NCBI RefSeq assembly: GCF_000725125.1
Contig: NZ_JFCB01000001.1
Coordinates: 827,335-891,334, forward strand
DNA: 64,000 nt
Origin: Streptomyces toyocaensis
Lineage (GTDB): Bacteria > Actinomycetota > Actinomycetes > Streptomycetales > Streptomycetaceae
Direction: 5' to 3'
Shown in pieces: positions 55,787 to 64,000 of the stretch (positions are counted from its first letter, which is position 1; every line of letters starts with the position of its first letter). Position numbers and translations under genes: made by a program. Below the pieces are notes generated by a model, which did no database searches, had not been told where the DNA came from, and worked only from the letters and a program-made list of their open reading frames with translations.

Positions 55787-56626
55787 ATGCAGAAGGATCA
55801 GTTGCTCACCAGACGGCGGGCGTTGCTCACCGGCGCCGCCGGCCTGGGCGCGGCAGGGGTGGCCGCGGTGCTCTCCCCGGGCACGGGGGACCGGGCCGCG
55901 CCCCCCGCTCCGCCCGCCGCCGGGGCCCAGGCCGCCCGCCGCCCGCTCAAGCCCTCCGAGTACCGTCTCAGCCCCCTGACCGGCTACGGCCCCCCGCCCA
56001 CCACCACAGGCAGGACGCCGGTGCGCAGGGAACCGCTGCTGCGGGTGTCGGGGCGCGGTCGCACCATGGTGCTGACCTTCGACGACGGACCCGACCCCCG
56101 CTACACCCCGCACATCCTGGACACGCTGGCCCGGTACGAGGTGCGCGCGATGTTCTTCGTGTGCGGGGAGATGGTGACCGGCAACCGGGACCTGGTGGCC
56201 CGCATGGCCGACGAGGGCCACGTCGTCGGCAATCACACCTGGAGCCACCCCCTGCTCACCCGCCTCGGCCGCCGCCGGATCCGCACCGAGATGGAGCGCA
56301 CCTGCGACGTCATCGAGAAGACCTACGGTGAACGTCCCGAGTGGTTCCGCGCACCCTACGGCGCATGGAACCGCGCCGCCTTCCGGCTCGGCGCCGACCT
56401 GGGCATGGAGCCTCTGGCCTGGACGGTCGACACCCTCGACTGGACCGCGCCGGGCACCGCCACCATCGTCGACCGGGTGGAGGACGGCGCCGCCCCCGGC
56501 GTCGTGGTGCTCTCGCACGACGCCGGGGGCGACCGCTCGCAGAGCGTGCGGGCCCTGCGCCGCTACCTGCCCCGACTGCTGGACTCCGGCTACCACGTCA
56601 CCGTGCCCCGCCGGCAGCACCTCTGA
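55787..56626 (+). CDS. Tat-exported polysaccharide deacetylase (NodB homology, CE4)
   Basis: This 279-aa secreted enzyme has a twin-arginine signal (TRRRALLTGAAGLGAAGVAA) and then a proline-rich stretch. The CE4 motifs are complete: TFDDGPD (catalytic base and metal Asp), VGNHTWSHP (two metal His), RAPYG, DTLDW and VVLSHDAGG. Members deacetylate chitin-type oligomers, xylan or peptidoglycan glycans. The target cannot be told; a cell-wall role is plausible. The ATG at 55787 has no good ribosome site. It converges with the sortase gene, 30 bp apart. Confidence 0.93.
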   Translation: MQKDQLLTRRRALLTGAAGLGAAGVAAVLSPGTGDRAAPPAPPAAGAQAARRPLKPSEYRLSPLTGYGPPPTTTGRTPVRREPLLRVSGRGRTMVLTFDDGPDPRYTPHILDTLARYEVRAMFFVCGEMVTGNRDLVARMADEGHVVGNHTWSHPLLTRLGRRRIRTEMERTCDVIEKTYGERPEWFRAPYGAWNRAAFRLGADLGMEPLAWTVDTLDWTAPGTATIVDRVEDGAAPGVVVLSHDAGGDRSQSVRALRRYLPRLLDSGYHVTVPRRQHL

Positions 56627-56656
56627 GGGTTTCCCGCCCGCCGGGACGGGGACCGC

Positions 56657-57325
56657 TCAGCGGACCTCGGCCAGGCGGGCGAAGGCGACGACGTTCCCGT
56701 CGTAGCCGTTCTGCTGGGAGAAACCGCCGCCGCAGGTGATCACCCGCAGCTCCGCGCCGCCCTTGGAGGCGTAGACCCGGTCCCCGGGGAAGTCGTTCTT
56801 CGCGAAGACCTCGACGCCGTAGATCTCGAACACGGCGGTCTTCCCGTCCTGCCGTGCGACCTCGACGTGGTTCCCCTTCTTCAGCGCCCCGAGCCCGTAG
56901 AACACGGCCGGTCCCTGCGCGTTGTCGACATGGCCGACGACGACCGCCGTGCCCTTCTCGCCCGGTGAGACGGCGCCGGTGAACCAGCCCGCCAGGTTCG
57001 GGTCCTCGGGCGGCGGCGCGTCCACCCAGCCCTCCATGTCCAGACCCACCGGAATGACCGGCGCGTCCACCTGGATCGACGGGATCCGCACCCGTTCCGG
57101 AACCGCGTACGGCAGCGGCGGCACCGCGTCCACCACGATGCCGCCGGGGGTCCTGCTGTCGGCGGCGGCCGCACCGGCCGGCTGCGGCGGGCCCGCGTCG
57201 AACTCCCCCGAGCCGTTGCGGATGAGCGCGAGGCCGGTCAGCAGCACCAGCGCTATCACGCCCCACGGGGCGCGCTTCCTCCGCCGCGCCTCCCATTCGG
57301 CTTCGTCCGGCTCGAAAGCAGACAT
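56657..57325 (-). CDS. class F-like sortase
   Basis: This 222-aa membrane-anchored transpeptidase has a single helix at about residues 20-36 and a sortase barrel from about 75. Key residues are H132 in VVVGHVDN and C198 in VITCGGG. The Arg that completes most sortase active sites is not clear in the final strands (NGYDGNVVAFA); R195 two residues before the Cys is one candidate. The ATG at 57325 follows GGGGAAGG. The neighbouring divergent gene at 57660 encodes a C-terminally anchored secreted protein, so it may be handled by this sortase. Confidence 0.9.
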   Translation of the reverse strand: MSAFEPDEAEWEARRRKRAPWGVIALVLLTGLALIRNGSGEFDAGPPQPAGAAAADSRTPGGIVVDAVPPLPYAVPERVRIPSIQVDAPVIPVGLDMEGWVDAPPPEDPNLAGWFTGAVSPGEKGTAVVVGHVDNAQGPAVFYGLGALKKGNHVEVARQDGKTAVFEIYGVEVFAKNDFPGDRVYASKGGAELRVITCGGGFSQQNGYDGNVVAFARLAEVR

Positions 57326-57659
57326 TCGCCTTCCCCTCTCGACACGGCCGTCGCCGTACCACTCGCGCATGAAGAAGACGCTAGGCCGAGCGCGCCCGAC
57401 CGGCGACGGGGCGGCGGCGAACGGGTGGTGCGGAGGAGGCGGGGTGCGCCATCCGGGGCGCGGGTCGACGAAGATCCTCTGACGGTCCGTGACCTGCGGC
57501 GATATCCTCTCGCGCGGTTTCCCGACGGGGTGGGCCTCACCGGTACGGACCATTCCCGAAATGCGGTGCCGCGCAGGGCAACTGAGGGTCTTTCTGGGAG
57601 GCGCTTTCTCGCCGATCGGACCGGGGACGGGACCCGGGGCGTCTTCCGCGGAGGATCAC
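57326..57659. other. divergent control region of the sortase and the anchored secreted protein
   Basis: No gene is supported in this 334-bp gap. A possible promoter toward 57660 is CTGACG (57479-57484) with TATCCT (57503-57508), 18 bp apart. The leader before 57660 would be about 145 nt. Confidence 0.4.
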
Positions 57660-58157
57660 ATGCGTAACTCACGTGCTCTGGCGGCCGCCGGCGCCGCGGT
57701 CGCCGTCCTCGGGCTCGCCGCCCCGGCGGCCGTCGCGGACTCCGGCCGGGTTCCCCACCCGTCCAACATCGTCGCCCTGCCCAGCGTCATCGCCCGCGGT
57801 GGCCAGCTGACCATCACGGTCGACGGCTGCCCCAACGGCGGCACGGCGACCTCCAACGCGTTCCCGAGGACGAATCTGACGCCCGTCCACGGTGCCCACG
57901 ACACCTCGAAGGGCACCGCCACCATCGACGAGGACGCCCGGCCCGGTTCCTACGACATCACGGTCCACTGCTCCGGCAGGAGCCTGACCCGCCCGGCCGC
58001 CTTCACCGTCATCGGCGGTGTCCGCGGCGGTGTCGGCGGCAGCAGCACCAGCGGGGCCACCCCGACCGACATGGCGATCGGCGGCGCACTGGTGGCCGCG
58101 GCGGTCGCCGGCGGCGGTGTCTTCTGGATGCGCCGTCGCGCCGAGAAGCGGATCTGA
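57660..58157 (+). CDS. secreted protein with C-terminal membrane anchor, partner candidate of the sortase
   Basis: This 165-aa protein has a Sec signal peptide (about residues 1-27, LAAPAAVADS). A small beta-rich domain with two cysteines follows (VDGCPNGGTA and ITVHCSGRSL, likely a disulfide), then a Gly/Ser/Thr spacer. It ends in a membrane helix (MAIGGALVAAAVAGGGVFWM) and basic RRRAEKRI. This is the layout of sortase substrates, but no LPxTG or LAxTG is seen; GATPTD lies at that position. The ATG at 57660 follows GGAGGA. It is divergent from the sortase gene. Confidence 0.85.
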   Translation: MRNSRALAAAGAAVAVLGLAAPAAVADSGRVPHPSNIVALPSVIARGGQLTITVDGCPNGGTATSNAFPRTNLTPVHGAHDTSKGTATIDEDARPGSYDITVHCSGRSLTRPAAFTVIGGVRGGVGGSSTSGATPTDMAIGGALVAAAVAGGGVFWMRRRAEKRI

Positions 58158-58202
58158 GCCGCTGTTCCCCTCGGTTCCGTTCCGCACGTGTCCGACAGGC
58201 CG

Positions 58203-58230
58203 CGCCCCGGATCCCGCCGGATCCGGGGCG
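58203..58230. terminator. hairpin between convergent genes
   Basis: A 12-bp perfect stem (58203-58214 and 58219-58230, loop CGCC) lies between the stops at 58157 and 58249. It can serve both strands. Confidence 0.8.
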
Positions 58231-58248
58231 AAGCTCTTCCGTACCCTC

Positions 58249-59013
58249 CTAGGTCCCGATGTGCGGGAAGAGTCGCAGGAAAGGGTCCGCCGACGCGGCG
58301 AGGCCCCGGCTGTAGGGGGCGTCGAAGTCCCAGATGAGGAAGAGCAGGAACGCGATCAGCGCGGAGAACAGCCCGGCGAGGACCAGCTCCCGGCCGGTGC
58401 GCCGGATCTGCAGCGCGAAGATCATGCCGATGGTGATGACGGCCCCCGAGACGAGCCCGAACCACACCACGCCCGGCATGGTCTGCCCGGTCGCCCCGGC
58501 CCGTGCGCCGCGTGCCTCGTCGGCGGCGGCCACCTGGTCCATCAGCGGCTGGTAGGCCTGTGCCTCGTGGTCCGTCCGCGGCCGGTAGTCGGTGACGTCC
58601 CGGCGGACCCGGTCGAGCAGTTCGGTGCCGCGCCCGGTCACCCGGCCCTCGTCGGCCATGGTGCGCCACTCGGTGGTGACGACGTGTCCGACATAGGCGT
58701 TGACATCGCCCCGGATGCGGTCACGCACCTCTGCGGGGTAGACGCGTACCCGCTCGGTGACCTCGTGCAGTGCCACCGCCTCCGCCCGTACGTGCTCCTG
58801 GGCCGCGCTGCGCCCCTCCCACACGCCGGCGATCGCCAGACCCAGGACGATGGCGTACACCACACCGATCCACATCGTCATGTACTCGATGACGTCGGGG
58901 GTCTCGCTGGGGTCCTCGTCGTCGGCCGCCCTGCGGTGCCGAACCAGGGTGATGACCACCACGACGACGCACGCGGCGAGCATGGCGAGGGTGAGAACAA
59001 GCCATTCCGGCAA
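58249..59013 (-). CDS. DUF4239-type membrane protein
   Basis: This 254-aa protein has an N-terminal helix (LVLTLAMLAACVVVVVITLV), a second at about residues 48-65 and two more near the end (VVWFGLVSGAVITIGMIFAL, then LVLAGLFSALIAFLLFLIWD). A helical extracytoplasmic or cytoplasmic loop lies between. This is the DUF4239 pattern, of unknown function. It probably shares a transcript with the proline-rich gene 37 bp upstream. Confidence 0.85.
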   Translation of the reverse strand: MPEWLVLTLAMLAACVVVVVITLVRHRRAADDEDPSETPDVIEYMTMWIGVVYAIVLGLAIAGVWEGRSAAQEHVRAEAVALHEVTERVRVYPAEVRDRIRGDVNAYVGHVVTTEWRTMADEGRVTGRGTELLDRVRRDVTDYRPRTDHEAQAYQPLMDQVAAADEARGARAGATGQTMPGVVWFGLVSGAVITIGMIFALQIRRTGRELVLAGLFSALIAFLLFLIWDFDAPYSRGLAASADPFLRLFPHIGT

Positions 59014-59050
59014 GAGGTGCCTCCAGAAGGGGTCGGGGTCGGGCCGCTCG

Positions 59051-59665
59051 TCAGCGCGGACGGAGCGCGGCGACGGCGACCACCGCGGGAGTGGTGATCA
59101 GCAGGACGAAGGTGAGCGGCGAGGTGGCGCCACGGGAGGGCTTGCGGGACGGCGCCGCGCGGTACGGCGGATAGTGCACCGGTGTCACGGACGGCCGCGG
59201 CCCGGGCGTGACCGACGGGGCCGGAGGCTGAGGTGGCGCGGGGCGCGACGGCGGGCGGGGCGAGGGGGTGGGAGCCGGTGCCGGACGGGCCGGAGGCGGT
59301 GCGGGACGGGCCTCGGGCGGGGGCGGCGGAGGTGGCTCCGGGGGAGGGCTGGGCCTCGGTGGCGCGGGTGTGGTCGGCGTGGGCGGGGGTGCCGGGGTCG
59401 GCGTGGGCGGGGGCGTCGGGGACGGCGTGGGGGTGGGCGTCGGGGACGGGGGAGGAGGTACGCAGGGCGGGGGGTCCGTCCAGGTGAGACTGCCGGCGAC
59501 CGCCACCGCCTCCGTGCCGCCCGGCCCCGTGGAGGCGTACGCGCAGGCGTCCGCCACCGCCGCGCCGGGGGCGCCGACGAGAGCCCAGACCAGCGCCGTC
59601 GCGGCCAGAACCTCTGCGGCGACGCGGGATCGGGTGGGAACGAGTGGGTGCACGAGGGGGATCAT
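59051..59665 (-). CDS. secreted proline-rich protein with C-terminal anchor
   Basis: This 204-aa protein has a Sec signal (about residues 1-39), a short globular part with two cysteines (DACAYASTGPGG and DPPPCVPP), then about 100 residues of PTP, PPP and PAP units. A C-terminal hydrophobic helix (SPLTFVLLITTPAVVAVAAL) and basic end follow. The layout suggests a wall-spanning stalk anchored in the membrane. No sortase motif is seen. The extreme proline content is typical of such stalks. The ATG at 59665 is used. Confidence 0.75.
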   Translation of the reverse strand: MIPLVHPLVPTRSRVAAEVLAATALVWALVGAPGAAVADACAYASTGPGGTEAVAVAGSLTWTDPPPCVPPPPSPTPTPTPSPTPPPTPTPAPPPTPTTPAPPRPSPPPEPPPPPPPEARPAPPPARPAPAPTPSPRPPSRPAPPQPPAPSVTPGPRPSVTPVHYPPYRAAPSRKPSRGATSPLTFVLLITTPAVVAVAALRPR

Positions 59666-59834
59666 GAGTCGCGAACCGTCCGGTCACGCGCGGGAGCGGG
59701 GGGATTGCCCCGAAGGAGTTAACGAAAGAAATCCGGGCCGCCGTTGAACACCACGCGTGCTTCCGTGCGTACCCATCGTCGAGCGGCGGCACAGCAGGGC
59801 GCTGCAGGACCCTGGCGATGATGTGGAGTTGACG

Positions 59835-60776
59835 ATGAAGACCTCCTGGCGGACCGCCTCACTGGTGGCGAGCGCCGCGGCGGTGCTGGCCCTGACCACG
59901 GCGTGCGGTCAGGACGCCCCACCGCCCGCCTCCAGCCAGAACGTGGGCGCCACGGCCGCGGCCGGGGACTACGGCAACGCGGGCACGGCCGGCAGTGGCG
60001 GCGACAAGGCCGGCAACGGGCAGGCCGCCGCGAGTCCCTCCAACACCGCGGGTGAGCTGAACGTCTCCACCAACGCCGAACTGGGCAAGCTGGTGACCGA
60101 CAACCTCGGACTGACCCTGTACCGCTTCGACCAGGACACCGCGGAGCCGCCCACGTCCAACTGCGAGGACGACTGCGCCAAGACCTGGCCGCCGGTGCCC
60201 GCCGACGACGCCACGGCCGGCGAGGGTATCGACAAGTCCCTGCTCGGCGAGGTCACCCGGGCCGACGGGACCAAGCAGCTCACCGTCGGCGGCTGGCCCG
60301 CCTACCGCTACGTCAAGGACGTCAACGCCGGTGACGTCAAGGGGCAGGGTGTGGGCGGCAAGTGGTACGCGCTGACCCCCGAAGGCAAGAAGGCACAGGT
60401 GGCCGAGGGTGCCGGGCTGTCCACCCGGCAGGACCCGAAGCTCGGCGAGATCGTCGTCGACGAGAACGGCATGACCGTCTACCGCTTCATGAAGGACGAG
60501 GCGTGGCCGAAGCCCGTGTCGGCCTGCACCGGTGCCTGTCTGGAGAAGTGGCCGGTGGTGTCGCCGGTCGACTTCGAGGACACCAAGGGCATCCAGAAGA
60601 AGGGCTACATGACCTTCACCCGCCCGGACGGAGCCGAACAGCAGACGATCAACTGCTGGCCCATCTACACCTTCGCCGGTGACAAGGCCCCCGGCGACAC
60701 CAACGGTCAGGGAGTCGGCGGCACCTGGTACGCCGTACGCCCCGACGGAAAGCCGGTCGGCGCTTCGGAGAAGTAA
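59835..60776 (+). CDS. SCO0930-family lipoprotein with two COG4315-type repeats
   Basis: This 313-aa lipoprotein has a lipobox (LALTTAC, Cys at about residue 24). A low-complexity Gly/Ala/Asn linker precedes two related domains (about 75-185 and 190-310). Each has a strand-rich YRF-x-D-x...C-x3-C-x3-WP core: LTLYRFDQD with CEDDCAKTWPP, and MTVYRFMKD with CTGACLEKWPV. The paired cysteines may form a disulfide or bind metal or heme-like ligands. The family name is recalled; its function is unknown. The ATG at 59835 follows GGAG. Confidence 0.92.
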   Translation: MKTSWRTASLVASAAAVLALTTACGQDAPPPASSQNVGATAAAGDYGNAGTAGSGGDKAGNGQAAASPSNTAGELNVSTNAELGKLVTDNLGLTLYRFDQDTAEPPTSNCEDDCAKTWPPVPADDATAGEGIDKSLLGEVTRADGTKQLTVGGWPAYRYVKDVNAGDVKGQGVGGKWYALTPEGKKAQVAEGAGLSTRQDPKLGEIVVDENGMTVYRFMKDEAWPKPVSACTGACLEKWPVVSPVDFEDTKGIQKKGYMTFTRPDGAEQQTINCWPIYTFAGDKAPGDTNGQGVGGTWYAVRPDGKPVGASEK

Positions 60777-60821
60777 CAACCTCCCCAGGGTGTCGTCCAC
60801 TCCGGATGCCGCCGGCCATGT

Positions 60822-60854
60822 GTCCGCCCCTCCGCAGCCCGCGGAGGGGCGGAC
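60822..60854 (+). terminator. 14-bp stem terminator after the SCO0930-like gene
   Basis: The arms at 60822-60835 and 60841-60854 are perfectly complementary, with loop AGCCC. It lies 45 bp past the lipoprotein stop. The following 60855-61051 contains the control region of the next operon; no gene is seen there. Confidence 0.85.
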
Positions 60855-61051
60855 CGCTGTGCCGTGACGCGACCGGGAACACTCCGGATTCCCGCGGGCA
60901 CGTCCCGTCACGCACAGGAGCGGGCCGACGCGGCACGTGCCACTGGCAGTGACCGGGAACGGATGGTCAATTTCCGGTTGGGGTCGCTCCGTTGGCGGGC
61001 GATCAGTAGCCTCTGCTCGAACACCGGATCGCCTACGCCTTGGAGAGATAC

Positions 61052-61864
61052 ATGGAGCGTCCCGCCTGGGCCCCCCGGAGCATCGACATCACGGTGCCCA
61101 GCGTCTCCCGGATGTACGACTTCTACCTGGGCGGTTCGCACAACTTCGAGGTCGACCGGCAAGCGGCCCGCCGTGCCATGGAGTTCATGCCGGGACTGCC
61201 CAAGATCATGCAGGCGAACCGGGCGTTCATGCGGCGGGCGGTGCGTTTCGCCGTCGCCGAGGGCATCACCCAGTTCCTGGACATCGGCTCCGGCATCCCG
61301 ACGTTCGGCAACGTCCACGAAGCGGCCCAGGCGGCCGACCCGGACGCACGTGTGATGTACGTCGACCACGACCCCGTGGCCGTGGCGCACAGCCAGGCGG
61401 TGCTCCAGGGCAACGACCGGGCCGGCATTCTCGCCGCGGACCTCCGCAAACCGCGGGAGATCCTGACCAGTCCCGAAGTGCTCCGGCTGATCGACCTGAA
61501 TCGGCCAGTGGCGCTGCTTCTCGTTGCCATACTGCACTTCGTGGAAGACGCGGACGACCCGTATGCGGCGGTGACCGAGCTGCGCGAGGGCCTCGCGCCC
61601 GGCAGCATGCTCATTCTCACCCATGCCTCCTACAACGGGATTCCGCTGCCGCCGGAGCGGGCCGAGGGGGCGGTGGACGTGTACCAGAGCATTCGCAACC
61701 CGCTGATCATGCGCACGCGCGAAGAGATCGCGCGGTTCTTCGAGGGGTACGACATGGTGGAACCCGGACTGGTGCCGATGCCGCAGTGGCGGCCGGACAC
61801 CGCACCGGAGGACGAGGATCCCTACGCCTTCTCCGGTTTCGCGGGCGTGGGGCGTACGGCGTGA
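61052..61864 (+). CDS. DUF574-family SAM-dependent methyltransferase-like protein
   Basis: This 270-aa protein is of the large streptomycete DUF574 family (Methyltransf_19). It starts with SIDITVPSVSRMYDFYLGGS and HNFEVDRQAA, has the SAM loop QFLDIGSGIPTFGNVHEAAQ, then VMYVDHDPVAVAHSQAVL and LLVAILHFVEDADDPYAAVT. The methyl acceptor is unknown. The ATG at 61052 follows GGAGAG; an in-frame ATG at 61040 is four codons earlier. Its stop overlaps the start of rmdA as GTGA, so the two are translationally coupled. Confidence 0.93.
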   Translation: MERPAWAPRSIDITVPSVSRMYDFYLGGSHNFEVDRQAARRAMEFMPGLPKIMQANRAFMRRAVRFAVAEGITQFLDIGSGIPTFGNVHEAAQAADPDARVMYVDHDPVAVAHSQAVLQGNDRAGILAADLRKPREILTSPEVLRLIDLNRPVALLLVAILHFVEDADDPYAAVTELREGLAPGSMLILTHASYNGIPLPPERAEGAVDVYQSIRNPLIMRTREEIARFFEGYDMVEPGLVPMPQWRPDTAPEDEDPYAFSGFAGVGRTA

Positions 61865-64000
61865 GCGCGGAGCCGGACGGGCCGGAGGACAGACTGCGCC
61901 GGTTCGCGACGATCTGGAGCCGGGCGGTCTTCCCGGTGACCTCCACCTCGTCGACCCGCCCGGAGTTCGAGGAACGTCTGCTGCCGCTGGCCCGCCGGCT
62001 CAGCGAGGCACTGCGGGCCAGGTCCTTCGACGCGGACGCGGGCAGGACGGCCGGCGCGGCGCTGGTGGAGGCGCACTGCACCGACCCGGAGGCGCTCAGC
62101 CGGACCCTCGACTGCGTGGACGCCTATCTCGTCCTGTACTGCGGCGGGGACGGCGACCGCGAGGACCTCAGGGCACGCAGCGCCAGGCTCCAGCACGCCA
62201 TGGCCGCGGGGTTCGCGCAGGCGTTGCGCGAGCGGACGCTGGCCGAGCAGGAGGCCGTCGCCCAGGCCGCGCTGGAGGCACAGGGCGTCGTGGCGCAGGC
62301 GCTGCACGCCACCGAGGCCCGGTTCCGGGCCGTGTTCGAGGGCGCGGCGATAGGCATCGGCATCGCCGACCTCGAGGGCAACGTCCTGCAGGTCAACGGC
62401 GCGCTGCGGCGCATGTTCGGACTCTCCGAACAGGGGCTTCGCGGCCGCAACGTCAAGGACTGGGTCCACCCCGACGACGCCCCGCAGACCTGGCGGCTCT
62501 ACGACGAACTGGTGACCGGCGAGCGCGAGCACTATCACCTGGAGAAGGCGTTCTACCGCCCGGACGGAACGGTCCTGTGGACCAATCTGACGGTGTCCCT
62601 GCTGCGCGACCCCGACGGCGAGCCGCAGTACCAGCTCGCCCTCATGGAGGACACCACGGAGCGGCGGCTGCTCAACCTCCGGCTGCGCTACGAGGCCACC
62701 CACGACGCGCTCACCGGACTGCCCAACCGCACCTTCTTCTTCGAGCGCCTGGAGAAGGCACTCGGCGCCGGCGAGGGCCAGCGGTTCGGGCTGTGCTACC
62801 TCGACCTGGACGGCTTCAAGACCGTCAACGACAGCCTCGGGCACGCGGCCGGCGACCGGCTGCTCGTCGAGGTCGCCGACCGGCTCCAGGCCTGCGCCAC
62901 CGCGCCCGGCGAGATGGTGGCCCGGCTCGGCGGCGACGAGTTCGTGGCCCTGATCACCGGCCCCGACACCGAGCGCACCGTCGACGAGCTCGCGGCCCGC
63001 ATCATGAACGCGCTGCTCGCCCCGATCAGCGTCGACGGCCGGGAACTGACCGTGCGCGGCAGCATCGGCATCGTCGAGGGACCGGCCGGGGAGCGCAGCG
63101 CGGCGGAGGTGCTGCGCAGCGCCGACATCACCATGTACCGGGCCAAGTCGGCGGGCGGCAACCGGTTCGAGCTCGCCGACGCGGAGGCCGACGCCCGCGC
63201 CATCACCCGGCACGGGCTCACCACGGCGCTGCCCACGGCCCTGGACCGGGGCGAGTTCTTCATCGAGTACCAGCCGCTGGTCCACCTCGGCGACGGCAGC
63301 GTCCGGGGCGCCGAGGCGCTGGTGCGCTGGCTGCACCCGCAGCACGGCGTGCTGTCGCCGGACCGGTTCATACCGCTCGCCGAGCACACGGGACTGATCG
63401 TTCCGCTGGGCCGCTGGGTGCTGGAGCAGTCGGTGCGCCAGGCCCGCGAGTGGCGGGACCGGAACGGGGGAGAGGCGGTCGGTCCACTGCGCATCAACGT
63501 CAACCTCTCACCCTGCCAGCTCACTCACCCCGGGCTGGTCCAGGACACCGTGGACATCCTGGAACGCGCCGGCGTGGCTCCCGACGCACTGTGCCTCGAG
63601 GTGACCGAGTCGGCGCTGATCGGAGCGGACGACGACCTCCTCAAGCCCCTGCGACGCCTGGCGGAGATGGGCGTCGACATCGCCCTCGACGACTTCGGGA
63701 CCGGCTACTCCAACCTCACCAACCTGCGCCGTCTCCCGGTGAGCGTCCTGAAGCTCGACCGCTCCTTCACCCAGGGCATGCAGCAGTTCCCGGCCGACCC
63801 CGTCGACCTGAAGATCGTCGAGGGGATCGTCTCCCTGGCCCACAGCCTCGACCTCGCGGTCACGGTGGAAGGCGTGGAGACGGGCGCCCAGGCCGAACAG
63901 CTCCGCCTCCTCGGCTGTGACACGGCCCAGGGCTGGTACTACGCCCGCCCGGGCCCGCCGGACCGGCTGCACGAGCTGGCCCTCGTCGACGCGACGGGCT
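61861..64000 (+). CDS. rmdA: PAS-GGDEF-EAL cyclic di-GMP enzyme RmdA (3' end outside the window)
   Basis: At least 713 codons, running off the window, encode a cytoplasmic c-di-GMP protein. After a helical N-terminus (about residues 1-150) comes a PAS domain (about 155-275: FRAVFEGAAIGIGIADLEGN). A GGDEF cyclase domain with an intact GGDEF (residues 357-361) and an EAL phosphodiesterase domain with an intact EAL (485-487), then DDFGTGYSNL, follow. Both active sites look functional. The GTG at 61861 overlaps the preceding stop by four bases. It fits S. coelicolor RmdA (SCO0928), a phosphodiesterase controlling colony morphology and development (recalled). There, an SCO0930-type lipoprotein gene lies close by, as here. 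Confidence 0.92.
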   Translation, partial: MSAEPDGPEDRLRRFATIWSRAVFPVTSTSSTRPEFEERLLPLARRLSEALRARSFDADAGRTAGAALVEAHCTDPEALSRTLDCVDAYLVLYCGGDGDREDLRARSARLQHAMAAGFAQALRERTLAEQEAVAQAALEAQGVVAQALHATEARFRAVFEGAAIGIGIADLEGNVLQVNGALRRMFGLSEQGLRGRNVKDWVHPDDAPQTWRLYDELVTGEREHYHLEKAFYRPDGTVLWTNLTVSLLRDPDGEPQYQLALMEDTTERRLLNLRLRYEATHDALTGLPNRTFFFERLEKALGAGEGQRFGLCYLDLDGFKTVNDSLGHAAGDRLLVEVADRLQACATAPGEMVARLGGDEFVALITGPDTERTVDELAARIMNALLAPISVDGRELTVRGSIGIVEGPAGERSAAEVLRSADITMYRAKSAGGNRFELADAEADARAITRHGLTTALPTALDRGEFFIEYQPLVHLGDGSVRGAEALVRWLHPQHGVLSPDRFIPLAEHTGLIVPLGRWVLEQSVRQAREWRDRNGGEAVGPLRINVNLSPCQLTHPGLVQDTVDILERAGVAPDALCLEVTESALIGADDDLLKPLRRLAEMGVDIALDDFGTGYSNLTNLRRLPVSVLKLDRSFTQGMQQFPADPVDLKIVEGIVSLAHSLDLAVTVEGVETGAQAEQLRLLGCDTAQGWYYARPGPPDRLHELALVDATG

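Noticed and set aside
55175..56620. 481-aa ORF extending UspA upstream
   Set aside because: The extra 328 residues are antisense of the polysaccharide deacetylase gene; the GTG at 55636 fits the -10 box.

Overview
The window is very GC-rich, with strong G/C bias at third codon positions, GTG starts and Tat and lipoprotein signals. It is clearly Streptomyces chromosome. Several neighbours match, from memory, the Streptomyces coelicolor SCO0928-SCO0975 neighbourhood read in the opposite direction: gnd and rpfD (SCO0975/0974), a WS/DGAT (SCO0958), an SCO0930-family lipoprotein and the GGDEF-EAL protein RmdA (SCO0928). The window therefore looks like arm-proximal chromosome in which conserved blocks alternate with accessory inserts and decayed genes.

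Layout. 0.2-3 kb: two extracellular solute-binding proteins. 3-9 kb: a xylan-degradation group (GH62 arabinofuranosidase with CBM13, divergent GH10 xylanase with CBM13, GH43 beta-xylosidase) with palindromic operators in the shared control region. 9-16.5 kb: an accessory stretch holding a streptothricin-type acetyltransferase, a copper-type P1B ATPase with an unusual CPD motif, an ArsR-SRPBCC fusion with a DinB-like partner, and eroded integrase and ATPase fragments. 16.9-23 kb: panD, a small GNAT, a racemase-like protein, a proline-rich protein, gnd, the cell-wall hydrolase rpfD and a DMT-type membrane protein. 23.3-30 kb: a 2Fe-2S FhuF-like protein, glgA-glgC, a WS/DGAT acyltransferase and an atypical SDR, suggesting carbon storage as glycogen and acylglycerol.

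30-42 kb is the most unusual part. A scar of pseudogenes and an IS110-type remnant precedes a compact, partly overlapping six-gene cassette: a PGRP/Amidase_2 protein, two giant proteins of 1182 and 1257 aa (the first with a tryptophan-rich beta-propeller N-terminus), an Ig-like protein with a Lys/Glu-rich tail, a pre-ATP-grasp-like protein and a RimK-type ATP-grasp ligase. None has an obvious signal peptide. I do not recognise this as a described system and it is the main candidate for follow-up.

42-64 kb: two possible very small genes, a GNAT, a VOC protein, a MerR regulator with a divergent target, a lipase-maturation-factor-like membrane protein, a PAS-GAF-PP2C-HATPase phosphatase, an Fpg/Nei glycosylase, an ECF sigma factor with zinc anti-sigma factor, a CapA-like lipoprotein, an amino-acid permease, UspA, a polysaccharide deacetylase, a class F-like sortase near two C-terminally anchored proteins, a DUF4239 protein, the SCO0930-type lipoprotein, a DUF574-type methyltransferase and the start of rmdA, which runs off the end. 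Several genes (9366, 14467, 55636) appear leaderless, with a -10 box ending exactly 7 nt before GTG. Many long antisense ORFs are GC-frame shadows and are not annotated.
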